Below the pieces are notes generated by a model. The model ran no database searches. It worked only from the letters and a program-made list of their open reading frames with translations, and had not been told where the DNA came from. A stretch of DNA of 64,000 bases from Zhengitettix transpicula (taxonomy: Eukaryota > Arthropoda > Insecta > Orthoptera > Tetrigidae): NCBI GenBank assembly GCA_037074705.1, contig CM073592.1:85080629-85144628 (forward strand). The letters are read 5' to 3'. Shown in pieces: positions 1 through 12,800 of this stretch (positions are counted from its first letter, which is position 1; each line of letters opens with the position of its first letter). Position numbers and translations under genes: made by a program.

Positions 1-505
1 GCAACTCCCGTTTAATAGCATAGGAATGGATTTGAAAGGGGGGATGCGGAAGGGTAGAGGAAGGTAGGCAAGGGTTAACTAGGGCCCCCGGGCTATATTT
101 TAAGGATCCTACCCGGCATTCGCCTAAAAGTAATGCAGGGAAAACCCTAGAAAAACCTGCATAAGGTAGGTCGGGCATTGGGTACTTGTCCACGCCCTTC
201 CGATAGCGGGAGAAGAGTTTGCGGTGGGGACGCAGAATTCCATTCTCCGTACCTCGACCAGTTTAGGAGTCAGCTGGTTGACTGTTCCGATGGGAACAGC
301 GAACCGAATGTCCAAGGTCTGTGACCCCGGAACATACACCTCTCAAAACAGGCCGAGGTGCCTCGGTTTGTGGGAAACTTAGTACAAAAACGGAGAGAGG
401 AAAAGGCACCCCCAAAGTTAGCCCCTTCCTGTCTCTCCTACGAGGTTCTACCTACGACAGAACATCCCTCGCAGGTACAGCCTGCGAGAGAATAGCCCTT
501 GCAGA
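1..505 (-). repeat. Family A short retroposon, copy A1, near full length
   Basis: Minus-strand copy of the dominant repeat of the window. In element sense it starts at the right with a GTGGGC-type 5' end, passes through copies of a short TCGCAGG-containing repeat, a GC-rich body containing TTCGGAAGGGCGTG-like and GGCGAATGCCGGG sequences, and approaches its 3' end at the window edge, so the A tail lies outside. It is recognised by colinear similarity to the copies at 37.5, 41.2, 50.2, 52.1, 55 and 60.4 kb. The copy carries an open frame in element sense (339 down to 124) in the same register as several other copies, but with no recognisable domain. It could be a SINE or a 5'-truncated LINE tail; no LINE body is attached to it. 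Confidence 0.85.
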
Positions 506-525
506 CAACGTAGGCCCACTCGCAA

Positions 526-648
526 TTTTTTTTATTATTTTTTTTGGGTAATAGGCTACATGAGGGTAATCCACATGGTGGAAACTCCCCTTTAATAGCA
601 TAGGTAGGGATTTGAAAGGGGGATGCGGAAGGATAGAAGAAGGTAGAG
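526..648 (-). repeat. Family A copy A2, 3' fragment
   Basis: About 120 bp of the 3' end of family A, preceded on the plus strand by a T-rich run (526-545), which is the A tail read on the other strand. It is cut off at its 5' side, as LINE-mobilised elements often are. It lies directly beside copy A1 in the same orientation, so in element sense a truncated unit, its A tail, and then a near-complete unit follow one another. Confidence 0.8.
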
Positions 649-1144
649 AGAGATACGAAGAGTGCCCGAGTAAGCTTTAGCTGTTGAATGGTAAATCAGA
701 TACATTAAAGAACGGTGACGCCCGTTTGTGAATTTTTCCGTGAATAATAAAATGAAGGCAAAAAGCCACACACACTCTTAATTTGAATATAATGCTCCAG
801 GAGCTACTCCTAGAAAGGAGAAATTAATTCAAATACTGTCTGAAGGAACAACATTTTCACATTAATACGACACAATCTTCGGACAATATATCACAAAGGT
901 CTATGTACATCTGCTTATCGTTGCTGGCTTCTCTAATTCTTTTTATTTTCACTCGCTCTGTTGCTTCACGACATCGCAAAAACAATAATTTACCAAAGAT
1001 AAAAATTTTGAATATTGTTACCCTACATACATCAAAAGATTACAGCAGAAAATAGCCAATATTTCTATATCATATAGTAGACGGGGATTTAAATTTTTAA
1101 TATCAATAACAAATTAATATAATTATAAGAAAAATAAAATATCA
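649..1144. other. AT-rich sequence, no gene seen
   Basis: Stop codons interrupt all frames and I see no repeat, RNA gene or splice-like structure that I can support. Confidence 0.5.
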
Positions 1145-1429
1145 ATTCAGGGTCAGACGAACGTGATCTATGATATCAACTTTTTGGATTGTAATAAAAG
1201 TTATACAGGTCAAACTTCGCAACTGTTACGTACAAGAATGTATAACGATAAAGATAACGGGAAGACTAAAACTAATATGGCCTTTTCTTTGAATAATTCG
1301 AATCTCAAAGATACATTTAACTGTGATCATGTGAGTTTTCTATTTCCAGGTACATTCCCAGGTTTCTTTCCAGACAAGAACAATATTATTCTTATATATT
1401 TTTTCAAAATTGATCTTGAATTAATATAA
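1145..1429 (+). pseudogene. Penelope-like element GIY-YIG endonuclease relic
   Basis: The frame reads N-V-I-Y-D-I, then C-N-K-S-Y-T-G-Q-T, then R-T-R-M, and later F-N-C-D-H-V. This is the spacing of the GIY-YIG nuclease at the C-terminus of Penelope-like retroelements: VIY stands for GIY, YTG for YIG, and a C-x(n)-C-x-K-S-Y-x-G-Q-T signature surrounds them. In intact elements this domain follows a reverse transcriptase and is thought to nick the target. Here no reverse transcriptase precedes it, the first expected cysteine of the linker is changed, the arginine/histidine helix is degraded, and the frame drifts into unrelated sequence after about codon 65. I see no start codon that belongs to the family; the frame opens upstream and is only a fragment. 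Family assignment rests on motif reading, not a database search. Confidence 0.6.
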
Positions 1430-2779
1430 TTCTGTATACATATTTATAATTTAAGTACTGTCCTTACGCCCCGTTTGTTTATTTTACATAATAATATTTT
1501 TTATTATAATTTCGTGTATTTGCCCCAGGCAAACTGGCAATTTGTTAATTAAATTAATACATAAATATTACATACAGAACGACAAACCTTCAAAATGAAA
1601 ATATTAGAGGCTATTTATATACGAAAAAAAATCAGAGTACGAATACATTCTAAACGAAACGTTCCGTCATCAGTCAGCAGAATACCAAACCTTTATAGTT
1701 GGCACCCAAAATTTCTTAATTATAAATAACTCCGCATTATTAGATATAAATTTCTCATACTATTTCTATTAAAATTGAAACATAGTGATAATATATGACA
1801 TACACTTCAACGATTTCTCGTACTGACGTACTAATTTAAATTAGTTCAGGACTACAAACTAAATCGTGGAAGACTATCTGTATATCTTCCTTCTTCTCTA
1901 TTACCATTTGCCTCGATGCATAACAACACATTTCTAAACGTATTATTGTCCTAATATCGAGCGTACGTAAATATATAAAAATTAAATAATTTGTTGTGTG
2001 TCTAAGATCAAACGGCTAAAGTAATTAATTCTAATATATATGTATATATCGGCATTCAAGATATTCAAGATAAAATTAATACAGTACAGAATATAATATT
2101 CATTTTATAATGAAGGGTTAAATAAACTGTAATTGAAAAATAAAATTTCTAGACTTAAAAGTAACTCTCACTTTCTTCCAAACAGGATGTCAAGTTAAGA
2201 TAAACTGAATAAAGTTTCATAATGAAATTAAACTTTTAGCATGGTTATAAACTTAATTGAATCAAACTATTACCAAATTTATATTCCAAGACAAGTAAAA
2301 GTTAGATTGAAATTTAAAACAGGCACCCACCAATTCCAAACCTCAAAGGAATATTTCAATTAACATTTTATGTAATTTTTATAGTTTAATAAATTTTTAT
2401 ATTGGGGAAAAACCAACTATCCGCTTTCTATAAATATTCCGGAAGGTGTAATATTGAAACAGATTTTCTGTCCTTTACATAGATCACTATTGAAAATAAC
2501 TTACCAATTATAATAAATATGAGGTAAATTTTATTGAACGAGTTTTATACCAAAACTGTTTGGAATATGAAACTGATACAGGCAAACACCGAAATTTACT
2601 TCACTGTGTAAATAAATGGTCTGAAGAAACGTTTTCATATATTTACGTTACTGATAAAAAATATATAATTAAAAAATTATAACTGATATCAGTTGATTTT
2701 AGAAAATTATATCTATTTTAGACTAGGCATTGTGATGATTTTGAGAATGAAGGTAACTGAACGGTGTTTGAGGATACAC
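1430..2779. other. AT-rich sequence, no gene seen
   Basis: Low-complexity AT-rich DNA with frequent stops on both strands and no supported feature. Confidence 0.5.
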
Positions 2780-3440
2780 GTGAAGTATTGGGTATGGCTG
2801 TTGCGAGCGTTGGTAGTGCGCGGGCCCGTGGCGGCGCGGCGCTCCCCTCCCCGCGTCGCTGTGGCTGGGCCGTCTCAGTCGCGCGGAGCTGTTCGCACGG
2901 GCAGGAGCGTAGTGCGCGTGCGCCGCAGACTTTGATCCCGCTGATGGCGTCGTGACCTTGCTAAGCTCAGATAACGCTACCCGATACTGCCATGGCGAAT
3001 CGTGTGCCGTGTCTGCTATCAGTTCACCGAAGACAGCCGTCCGGAATCGTGGCGATCGCTTCGCTTCGTGAGACTGCTTTCGCGATGTGACTGTTCGCTG
3101 ACACTTGGTCGCCAAGGACAACGCGAGCACGTGCTGTCGCTTCGGATACGCACAGGTGCGTAGCGTTCGCTAGCCTTGCCTTCCTTGCCTTGTTTACACC
3201 ACGTGACGTTGTGCTCCTCATCGTGAAGCTGTTGCATACTAGCAAATCGGCGCACGACTGGGTCGCTGACAGATTTACGAACACCTGAGCTCATGTGTGA
3301 TGACGCTACCGTTTGCGTAGAGGTGTGCGTGTCAACTTTAACCTTTAGCCGACGAACGTCCCACGCTGAGTATAATTTCGGACATTAATTTCCGGCGTAA
3401 TGAGTCACGTTCGTCGACTTTAACGACGGTAGGCTCGGCC
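2780..3440. promoter_or_regulatory. GC/CpG-rich island, candidate promoter and noncoding first exon
   Basis: A sharp compositional switch: the segment is GC-rich and dense in CpG, while both flanks are very AT-rich. It holds E-box-like CACGTG (about 3126 and 3201), a TGACGT core beside the second of these, and an AP-1-like TGAGTCAC near 3401. A good splice-donor context, CACAG followed by GTGCGT, lies at 3151-3161. These are what a housekeeping-type promoter with a first exon would show. No matching coding exon can be recognised nearby, so the direction and the target gene are unknown. Long open frames on both strands here are expected from high GC and are not treated as genes. A GC-rich repeat or a foreign insertion remains possible. 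Confidence 0.45.
2992..3090 (+). CDS. Small open frame with strong start context inside the GC island
   Basis: A 32-codon frame begins with GCCATGG, close to the ideal eukaryotic start context, and ends at a TGA (3088-3090), upstream of the candidate splice donor at 3156. The peptide starts M-A-N-R-V-P-C and has no recognisable domain. If the island is a first exon, this would be an upstream ORF that could dampen translation of a downstream frame. It may equally be a chance frame in GC-rich DNA. Confidence 0.2.
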   Translation: MANRVPCLLSVHRRQPSGIVAIASLRETAFAM

Positions 3441-6400
3441 TTGAGGAGCATCTTAATTACGGGGTCTTCACCCACTCCATCTCGAGTACGAAAATATTCC
3501 GCAGTGCCTGTACAATTTCATGACTGCGTATGTTCGTCAATTATTCTGCGACGAAGAACTAGCGGGAGCTACAGAATATTTGTTAACGCCGAATACCATA
3601 AATAATTACAATTGGTTGCTTCATTGATCCTCAATTGCTAATTTACTATTCCGTGTTTTACAAAGAAACTATTTATTTTATGCTTGATTAATGAAAATCA
3701 ATTACTTGAAACGGCATCCCAAATAATATATATTTTGCTTTTATCCGTTTCTAAATTACCTAACTGCAAAACGCTACTTCATATAAAATCCTAAAAACAC
3801 TGAACATAATAGCGGCAATATAAGCAACTAAAATTCGCTAATTTTATATTGTATGTTGTATAGTCAAAACTTTGCGCCATAATTTGATGTTTTAAAGACT
3901 TATTGCACGTTATTAGTGTCTGTATTTCAAGACGAATATGCTACGCCTAATCCACGAATAAATTAAACAAAAGTTCTCGTGTGACAAAACCGGGGAACTC
4001 GCTGAACCACTTCACAACGTTTCGGCGGCTAGATACGTCCTCGTCATCAAGTATATTCCTGGAACTAGTTGTCAAAACGTTGAGCGTTTGTCCAGCGACC
4101 AGAGAACTGTATATTTTACATAATCTCCGGGAAAACCGTAATTCTCTAGCTGTTAATTAGTTCCAAATAAATTACGTTAATATGAAACACAACCTTAATA
4201 TTTCATTAATCATAAATCAGGAACTATTTAAATCTTCGAGTAATCCAGTCCGTCAATATGTATACTGATAATATATATATATATATCCCTATGGCGAGAA
4301 TATGAATTAATAAAGAAGAATAAGAGATGGAGTTGAGAGAAACGAAACGATGTCAAGTGAGTATAAACATATAGAAATGAAGATTAATTTGAAAGAAGTC
4401 AAAATTTAGAGAAAGTTTTGAACTGTATAATTTTATGTTTCGTTGAAAAATCCCTTTATTGAGAATACGATTATTTTCTTGGTCGACTTCGTGATTCGAG
4501 CACCGACCATTGCTATCCTTTATGTGTAACGTACACAGGTATAATTCCCAGAGAAATTAACTTACATAATAAATTCAATTTGTATTGAAAAAATAAAACG
4601 TACTAATTTTGGGTTCCAACGGAAGTTTTAAGACTAATTTTAACCTTATAGAAAGACGACGCTAATGAATTTAGCTACCAATAATGACAGAAACTATTAA
4701 CCTTTTGAATTAATTGGGAATAACATATTTTTAAGACCAATTTGTTGGAACATTCATTACTGACTTAATCCTAGTAATTTCTTTTATCATGTACGAAATA
4801 TATTAAATAATAGGCCATAAAATTTATTGTAAAGACACTCGATTGTTATATAACCATTTTCTTGCCATATTTTGCCATACGCATTCTACATTCTAGATTT
4901 GACTATATCCTTGCTCTGAATGCCAGTATAGACTTGATAGAAATTATCTTCACCTCGCCGAAGTTGAGGATGCGCAACAAGTGGGAAAGTATTTATAATA
5001 TTAAATATTTTTGTAATATGTAAAAATTTATAAATGTCAAATAGAACCATAATAATTTAACTGCAATGTTAGGCAATTAAAAAATTGTTCATTAAACAAA
5101 TCTCAGCACAAACGACGACGTAATTTGGTTCGAAAGTTACTGATATATTAAACATTCATTAATCCGCGTTAATTATCAGTCACCTAGAAATACTTCATCA
5201 CGTATTTTTCACTGCATCTTCCCACTCTTATCTTATCTTGATGTTCGTCACCGAGTGCTTTGTAAAATGGGAAATATAGAAATTATATAATTAAAAACAG
5301 AGATGAACTGAACAAATGTATTTCAACTGACTTGAATTGGAATCTGATGTCTTGCTACGGCGGGGAATCAGTAAGGACTTTCATAACTCAGAAGAAAAAT
5401 AGTTGGGAGTCGTGAATGAATGGTAAACTGAGAAACAATAGCGGATGCAATAGGAAACTTAAATTTAAAATAGAGCACCTGTGTCCAACTTTTACGCAAA
5501 ATCCTATTGTTTGGAAATTACAAAATTTGTGCGGAAAACCCAAACATGTAATACAATTGAAACAATTAGCGAAATTTGAGCTGTCAGTTCAGGTAAATAA
5601 AGAAACAAATGTTGAAAGCCAAACAAGGAGACAACCTTTACGAACTGTGAATCGTCTCTACCATCAAAACTAACAAAATTAGTTTGAAACTACAATTTAA
5701 TTTAAAATATATATAAACGTCGTATTCTATATTTTTCTGTCTGTTCCTTAAGTACACGAGACTGATTTTGTTCGCTTTTCTCAATGAAACAGTCACAGAT
5801 AATTCGATTAACTCATTTCGTTGGTATATAGAGCTGTAAGAATATATTTTGGAATAACAGACATACGTTCCAAATCCTTTATTTTCTTGTATAAATCATA
5901 ACTTCACTTGCATCACCGGCCATATCTCACTTTCAGACTTAATGGACAGCTACATGCCGCCCATTATATTCAGTTAAAATGATGACTCAATCAATTGTTC
6001 AGCCAAGACGTAACAAACAATATTAATGCATAAAAGTTTCACACTGGGACAAAGAGTTATAAATAACTCGTTAAAAAACGAAATAATCCAAACCTTATTC
6101 ATTTCCATAGTTATTAAACAATAATAATTAGTTTTGCGCTGTTAAATATACAATTCAGAAATAGTTCGCCTTTTACTCCAGAGTACTGCATGAGAAAAAA
6201 TTATGGGTTAAGTAGCTACGGTAGATGAAGTAGTTCATATCTCACAGCTGTACTAAGGGTTTTAAAAAGAACACGCCAATTGAAATTGAACTTCAATATA
6301 ATCGAGTTATAGTTATTCTGTATGAAATCTTTTAGACATCAGACAAAATACCAAATTACACTTTACTTTAGCAGAAAGACACTCGAAAAACCCTTGAGTA

Positions 6401-9400
6401 AATTCATTTTCTGATATTGAAGACTAACAAATTTCTTTTCATTATATTTACGAATGAGAAAAGTTTAAGTTCGCTCCGTGCTCGGATGTCTTTTCCACTT
6501 TTGCGATTTCACAGTAAGTAACTTATCTTCGGCTCATTAAAATTGCACAAACTTCTTACACATTCATTCCGTATCATTTGAAATACATTTATTTTTACCG
6601 ACAACGTAATGTTTTTATACGAATACGACACATTGGCACTCACAGAAACTATTCTAGAGAATACTAGGGCATGTTAATGCAATTTTATTACTTATTTATC
6701 GGTAATGCAGTTTTTGCCGCAATGGAAATCCAATGTATTTTTAAAATGCTCTGAAAATGAATGTAAGAGAAACGCAGACTTTCTAGATATATTTTCTTTT
6801 CATTTCTCATTAATTGTTACAGTATTTTATTTATTATAATAAATTTCATAAAACTTTTACTGTTTCCCCTTCTCATGCTATACCCATCAAATGGTTTGCG
6901 TTTTAATTTTAAATAATTGTAATTGCATTGCCTTCTGGGCGTGGAAAAGTTGAAAGTTCCGAGAATTTTTTTTGAACCAGTCGCAACAATTTGTAACGAA
7001 TGCTCCTGCACCGGACGTAAAGTGTTCTTATTAAATTTTGTGAATCATAATTATTTATAAAAATACCGGTAATAAATTAATTGATACTTTACTAAACAAT
7101 AGAAAAATAATTATCCCAAAATTGTAAGATGAATAAAAAGGAATGGAATGAAACGTGAAACTAAAATAATTTCATTTGAATTAACAATGTTAATGTATTC
7201 GTTAAAAAGCATTGCGTTCAGTAAATTCGTTCACAGTATCTTATAAATGTACTAAAGCACGCGCCAGCCGCGAAGGCGTGGTGAATGGCGAGTCTATATA
7301 GGCGTTTACTGAAGCTGATTGGCAACGCAGAAAAATACTTAACTGCCCGCCAAGAAAAGTAACGCGTATTGTAAACGAACCAAATATTTTTGCTGTATCC
7401 AATGTGCTTTTATGGCAATATATCAACTAACAAACATATTTCCTTAACCATGAATTGCAAACACAAGTACAGCCACAGCCTAATATTCAAAACTATAATC
7501 CTGACAGTTGTTGTTTTTGAGGGCAGTTTTTAGTTTTGCTTGGAACGTTCTTACTTTTGATACGGACTTTAAAATTGGGCAACCTTTGTTCTGCGGCCTT
7601 GAAGATAAATTAGGTTGTTAACATAAGCTTCAACAAAGAAATTGTGTACGAGTGTTGGCACAAATAGAGCTTAAAATAATAAATTGTCTTTCTTCACAAA
7701 TTCCTCGAGTCTAGATCTGGAATATAAATTTCCAAATTTATAAATTAGAACGAGGGTTGAACAAAATATATAGCGCGCGTTTGTAAATTAAATTTTTTAA
7801 GTGATTCATAATAACTGTAATCATAGAATGTAAATGATGTAAGCGAATAACACGACTTCATTATTTATGTTTCAAATTTAAAAGGGGTTTGAATAAATTA
7901 AACAGCGCAATATTCACCTGCGGATGCACGATCTTTGTACCCTTACCGAAGAGGTTGATGTGAGAAACGTTCATGTCTTACAAACTCAGTAGTTGTATAA
8001 TTTTACAAAGGTAAGGTTTATTTCTCACCTCAGATTTACATGGTTGACAGAAATGAAGTAGAACTTATGAGCCTCGTCAGTAAACCATAAGAATAGAGCA
8101 ACATGCTCGCGATTGTTCACAATATAAGCAAAACACTAATAAAATATGATTACTTATTCAAACACAGGAACAGAGCTAAACCATATTAATGACGTTAAAG
8201 GATTTCATGGGACACAACATTGTATAGAAAATTATCGAAATTGTTCAAAAATGCATTAAACAAAAATCTTCTCCAATGTTTCAGAGAAATAAACATGCGT
8301 TTTACTTCACCTACTGAGAAAAATTTTCATATTTTTTCTAAGCCCTAAAACGTTACAATTGTGTGGAAATATTGAAATCACTCGTGTCATATGTTCTGAT
8401 AGATTAAGTACATCAGCTTATTCATGTACTCAATGCACAGTACAAACATTACGTTAATAATTTTCTCTATTTAGCAAAATTAATCATCGGAATACGTACA
8501 CACGTTTTAGTGGTTAAAATAGAGATCAAAAGAGGAGCAAGGATTAGTGAGGTGATCTGATGTGATCCATGGTGAAATAGCACGGCCTAATCTAGCTTTT
8601 GTAGTGTAAGTTTTGGTCCCTTGCTGTTATGTAATCAAATTTAACGCTAAAAGTATTCGAAACATTACGAGTCATAAAATTATAAGGAAATATATCAGCT
8701 TGTAGTGTTTAGCATAGTATTGCATCTCTTACATAGCGATACAGACTTTTATCCAGACGTTGTTCCACACTATGTAAAGGGTCCAAATTATTGCACGACG
8801 ACATGCCCAAGCTAACCTGAAGGGTTTTACTAATTCTGTATGTATGTATACTGTTGTCCATGCTCTCACTCTGAAATCTGCATGTTACAACTGGAAACGT
8901 CATGACTTTTTTACGTTGCTCAACTATTCAATCTTGGGTTTCTGAGTGCATTTAAGACGTTTTATCTTGTTAACTGCAGACATCAAAAGTGTTCGTAAAA
9001 CCGTTCGTCTTAAATATCATGTACGATGAAGTGTTTAGATATCATTTGAGATGACCCATGATAAATATTTGAAGTAATTTCATACACCGTTGCCCTTCTA
9101 TTGGCCGGTACTAGTATTGCAAATCTCAGATCTTCCCGAGCATTGAATAGTTACCACAAATCGCACTTTAAGTTTCGTCGATACTTGCTCAGTCTCTATG
9201 AACGCCAACAATCATTCTCTGTTCAGAAGCTGCTATTTCGCGTCGTTTACCCACATCATAAAAAAGAAATCCCTTTGTATATCGGTCCTCTAGCGACTTC
9301 ATCGCTAATTCATCTAGCTGGTTGTAATAATCTGACCTGCCAGTGGATTACTTACTAAGCCGCTTCATCCGGTGAAGGGAAAGAAAAGTAACAGATTAGA

Positions 9401-9653
9401 GGATCCAGAAGGACAGCTAGTCGTATTCGCCTTGAACAAATTTAGGCAGTCGCTACTCAACCTGCTTATAGCTGGTCTGGTACGCACCAGATCAATTTCC
9501 ATAATAGGAGTAGATTAGTGTTAATACCTGCGAAATGGCTACAGAGTCTAAACCTATTGTAGAGACTATGAGAAAAAGAGGGTAACAGTGTTTGTAAGGA
9601 AAAGGTTACAGTTAATCAGAAAAATAATTATTGATGTCAAATACAGCAACACA
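3441..9653. other. Long AT-rich stretch without recognisable genes
   Basis: About 6 kb in which I recognise no gene. Two frames of 85 codons (5416-5673 and 9101-9358, both plus strand) have no domain I know and no splice or start context that stands out. The segment 9075-9480 is less AT-rich than its surroundings and may be an old unrecognised repeat. The only structured motif is the terminus-like sequence listed at 4003-4051. Confidence 0.5.
4003..4051 (-). repeat. Retroelement terminus-like motif (GATGACGAGGA ... GCCGAAACG)
   Basis: On the minus strand a GATGACGAGGACG block is followed after a short spacer by CCGAAACGTTGTGAAG. The same layout, a (C)TGANGA-like block, a short GC-rich stem and then GAAACGTTGTG, recurs in the family B cassettes at 29.9, 30.1, 30.25 and 40.87 kb. 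Motifs of this form are common at the ends of arthropod retroelements. The rest of the element is not recognisable here. Confidence 0.4.
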
Positions 9654-9836
9654 CGACGGTGGTCTGAAAAGTTTCCGAAGCACTAGTAAATAAAAGCTAG
9701 TGAATTTATAGAGTTGGGAGCATCGCTGGGAGAAGTTTGTAGAGTTACAACGAGACTATGTTGAAAAATAAAAAATAAAAATTCAAAAACATATCTTCTA
9801 TCATTGTTGGGTCGGGAACTTTTCAGACCACCCTCG
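9654..9836 (+). mobile_element. Internally deleted mariner (about 183 bp) keeping both termini and the transposase C-terminus
   Basis: The ends are inverted repeats of about 25 bp with two mismatches: the left reads CGACGGTGGTCTGAAAAG and the right is its complement, ending TTCAGACCACCCTCG at 9836. The right end abuts TA, the mariner target; the left flank has CA where TA is expected. Between the ends, 9712-9771 encodes W-E-H-R-W-E-K-F-V-E-L-Q-R-D-Y-V-E-K followed by a stop, which is the C-terminal signature of mariner transposases. The rest of the transposase, including all catalytic aspartates, is gone. It could only have moved with enzyme supplied by another copy. Confidence 0.8.
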
Positions 9837-12800
9837 TAATTATTTAGAAGATTATTTAATGGGATGAGGATTTTTAACCCGATTGATATTTGTTGATTAA
9901 AAAATTGTAACTGGTGAAAACCTACATTTATACCGTGTCTCAAACAAATATGAGATTAATAGTCCGTGAATGGAAAATTTGGATGCAATACTCATATGTT
10001 ACCTCAGTTAAGAATTCTAACTAGAAAAATGAATACGATCATACAGTTATTACTCAGCTGTTATGATCAGCTTAATTTATTCTTTCTCTTACTGTAATAA
10101 TAAAAATACGCATTTGTGTATTTCCAAAATTGTGTAACTATGTAATACATTTTTAATTAAATAAAACTACGCCTGGCATAGATGTATTTGTATTTTTCAA
10201 CAGAGTTTCAGTAAATAAACTTCATAGTTTAGTTAATAGGAAAATAATTATATAATATAAAGGACAAAACATATAGTTACAGAAATGTCTCTGTCGGATT
10301 GCTTGTCTGTTAGAAATTTACCACGCCACCAAGTGATAAATTTGGAGAAACAACAGGATTACAGCGGCAGTAATTCCGACACCCCGGCAATTCCCGCTTA
10401 ATTCGGTCAGTCTTGTGAAATGATTCGATCTGAAATCTCAACGCGGTAAATCCTTTCTACATGGAAGGACGGATACCTCATAATCTACTAAAGTGTAAAC
10501 GGGTTGCTGTGGACGAATAGTGAAATACTGATGGAAAAGAGAAATGTCTGTTTCTCGAGGTGTTTCGTGCAGGAAACCTCTGAAAAATTTGTTGGAAATA
10601 ATTGATTTAACAGATGTGTTGTTATAGATCGCATCGTAATGGCAAAATAGTTAGAATATAACCTCTTATGTAATTGTAACACAACTATAACTCGTGTTAG
10701 GAATGTCGCAGATTGAGGCAGGGAAAGCAGTGCGGAATAAACATATATACTTCATTCGAAAGAGGTCAAGCTCTAGCCGCGTACTGAAGATAATTAGCAG
10801 CGCACCTTCACAGAAGGATATTAACTGGGCTGTCAACTATAGAATTCGTATTTGGGGCTGTATATTCCAATATTAAATAATTCCACTTAACAAAAAATAT
10901 TAATGAATAATTGAAAGAATCACACAGGATTCAGACAATCGGAAAAAACGACTTTAACCAGGACTCTCGCTTTCCTCACAGAATATTTTCTTTACGTTCA
11001 ATTGATGTGTCTAATGACAGTTGCGTCCACCACCTTCCGCGAATGTCGCAAGACTGTGACACTGAATTGTCGAGAAACGCATTCATCGAATCGTTCTGCT
11101 TTTTATGGCGTATTTCGGAAATATCTTTCTGCATGTTAATTTAAACGATAGGATTCTCCCCAAATTTTTTAACTCTATAGACAAAATCATCTCTGCCGCG
11201 TTGCAGATACATCAGCTCCAGGCCATGTTCCCATATCAGGCCTCAATTGCCTTTCTAATTAAAGACAGAATTTTGTCTGAAAATCTCGATTCGCATTCCT
11301 AATCAAACCCCTAAAATTCACGTCCAAAAACACTATAGAACTTAAGCTATAATCAAGCAAAAGGAAGGACTTTGATCATTGTTGAAAATAATTACGATAT
11401 TTAATTAACACCCTTAAAATATGTTTTGAGACAATACTTGATAGTTCGAATATTTTCCTACCGAAATGGAAGCTACAGCCCTCTACTAAAGACACCATCA
11501 TTGTCGTGAATATACGTTTCTCTTACAAACTGTTTGAGCGTACATATTCATATTACACGACGTTAGCGATCAGTTTGCTCACAATCATGGTGATTAAGAC
11601 TCTACCTCCTTTAGTGATAATGTACAACTACAGTACACTGATCTGTCAGCAAGTATCCGGCCATCATGTTACGCTGAGAAAAATATAAATATTATCCCAA
11701 AAAATAACTAATTAATTGTACAGTATTACTATTTCTTCGCTATTAACAGGACCTATTTTCGTTGGTGAATGAAAATGTTCAGTTTTGTGAAACTAGCAGA
11801 AACCCATATCAGGGTTTTCTCTGTATGAGTACATATTCACTCGCCTTTATTACTTAATCATTCACTCACTCTCCGACACTGGTAACGTACATATACGGGC
11901 GGCGATTTAACGCTGTTCATAGCCCGGTGCTTACCATGACCTACGAGAATTCTTCAGTTGAGTTGCCCAAAATTGTACTCTTCTTTCACTAACAGAATTC
12001 TTTCATTTACTTTGCCTCTGTGAAGAAATCATAGGTGGATTTTGAAGTAGTTTTATGGTAGAAGGTGGACAAAATGCGTATAATAAAATATTCATACCTA
12101 ACAAGATTGGTGTCGAATTCAGCATTTTGGGAGTCGTTCCTCTGATTGGTTACAGACACTGCAGTTTGAGTATACGTTTAGACGAATTTAACTCTATAGA
12201 ACCTACTACAAGACTGTGTGAGTATAAGATACATTAAAATATCTGAAAATAAAATAATTCCTGTCTTATGAAATATTCTGATGAATAAATTTCAGGGAAA
12301 CGCTAGGTAATGAGCTTGTTATTCATAAAACAAGTCGAGAAATTCGAGAATTTGTCAATCAATTTAATGATTGTCTTTTTTAATAAATTTAATTTATTTC
12401 GAGTAAAATTTTTCAGATCGTTTGCTTCACAGATGAACAGTGGAAAACGTTTTACTTTGATACAATGTTTTGAAATCATCTCGAGCTTCAATTCAAACAC
12501 AAATTACAAAGAAGGTGGAACTTCCGACGTTATCAGCAAATCAAACAAGAAATATTACTTACATTTTGAAACTCAAATCGCAAAATTATTGCAAATAAAC
12601 GAGTTCTGAGAAATATGCGAAGGGTACAATTCGAATAATTAATTATTAAATGCAGATGTATGCCAATCGTGTCCAAAAGAAATACTCCTTTCGGTCTTTA
12701 ATCCGTAGGTTCACGTTCCCGCTGTTTAATTAAACTAATGTCACGGAATTTTCTAATATTTTCTATGTTTACTGAATTATAACTCATAAATATTGAGTTA

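Noticed and set aside
2723..3130. 135-codon minus-strand frame in the GC-rich island
   Set aside because: Overlapping long frames exist on both strands, as expected from GC-rich composition; no domain and no homologous look.
12303..12609. Overlapping 65- and 99-codon frames on opposite strands
   Set aside because: No domain, low-complexity residue use and no start or splice context.
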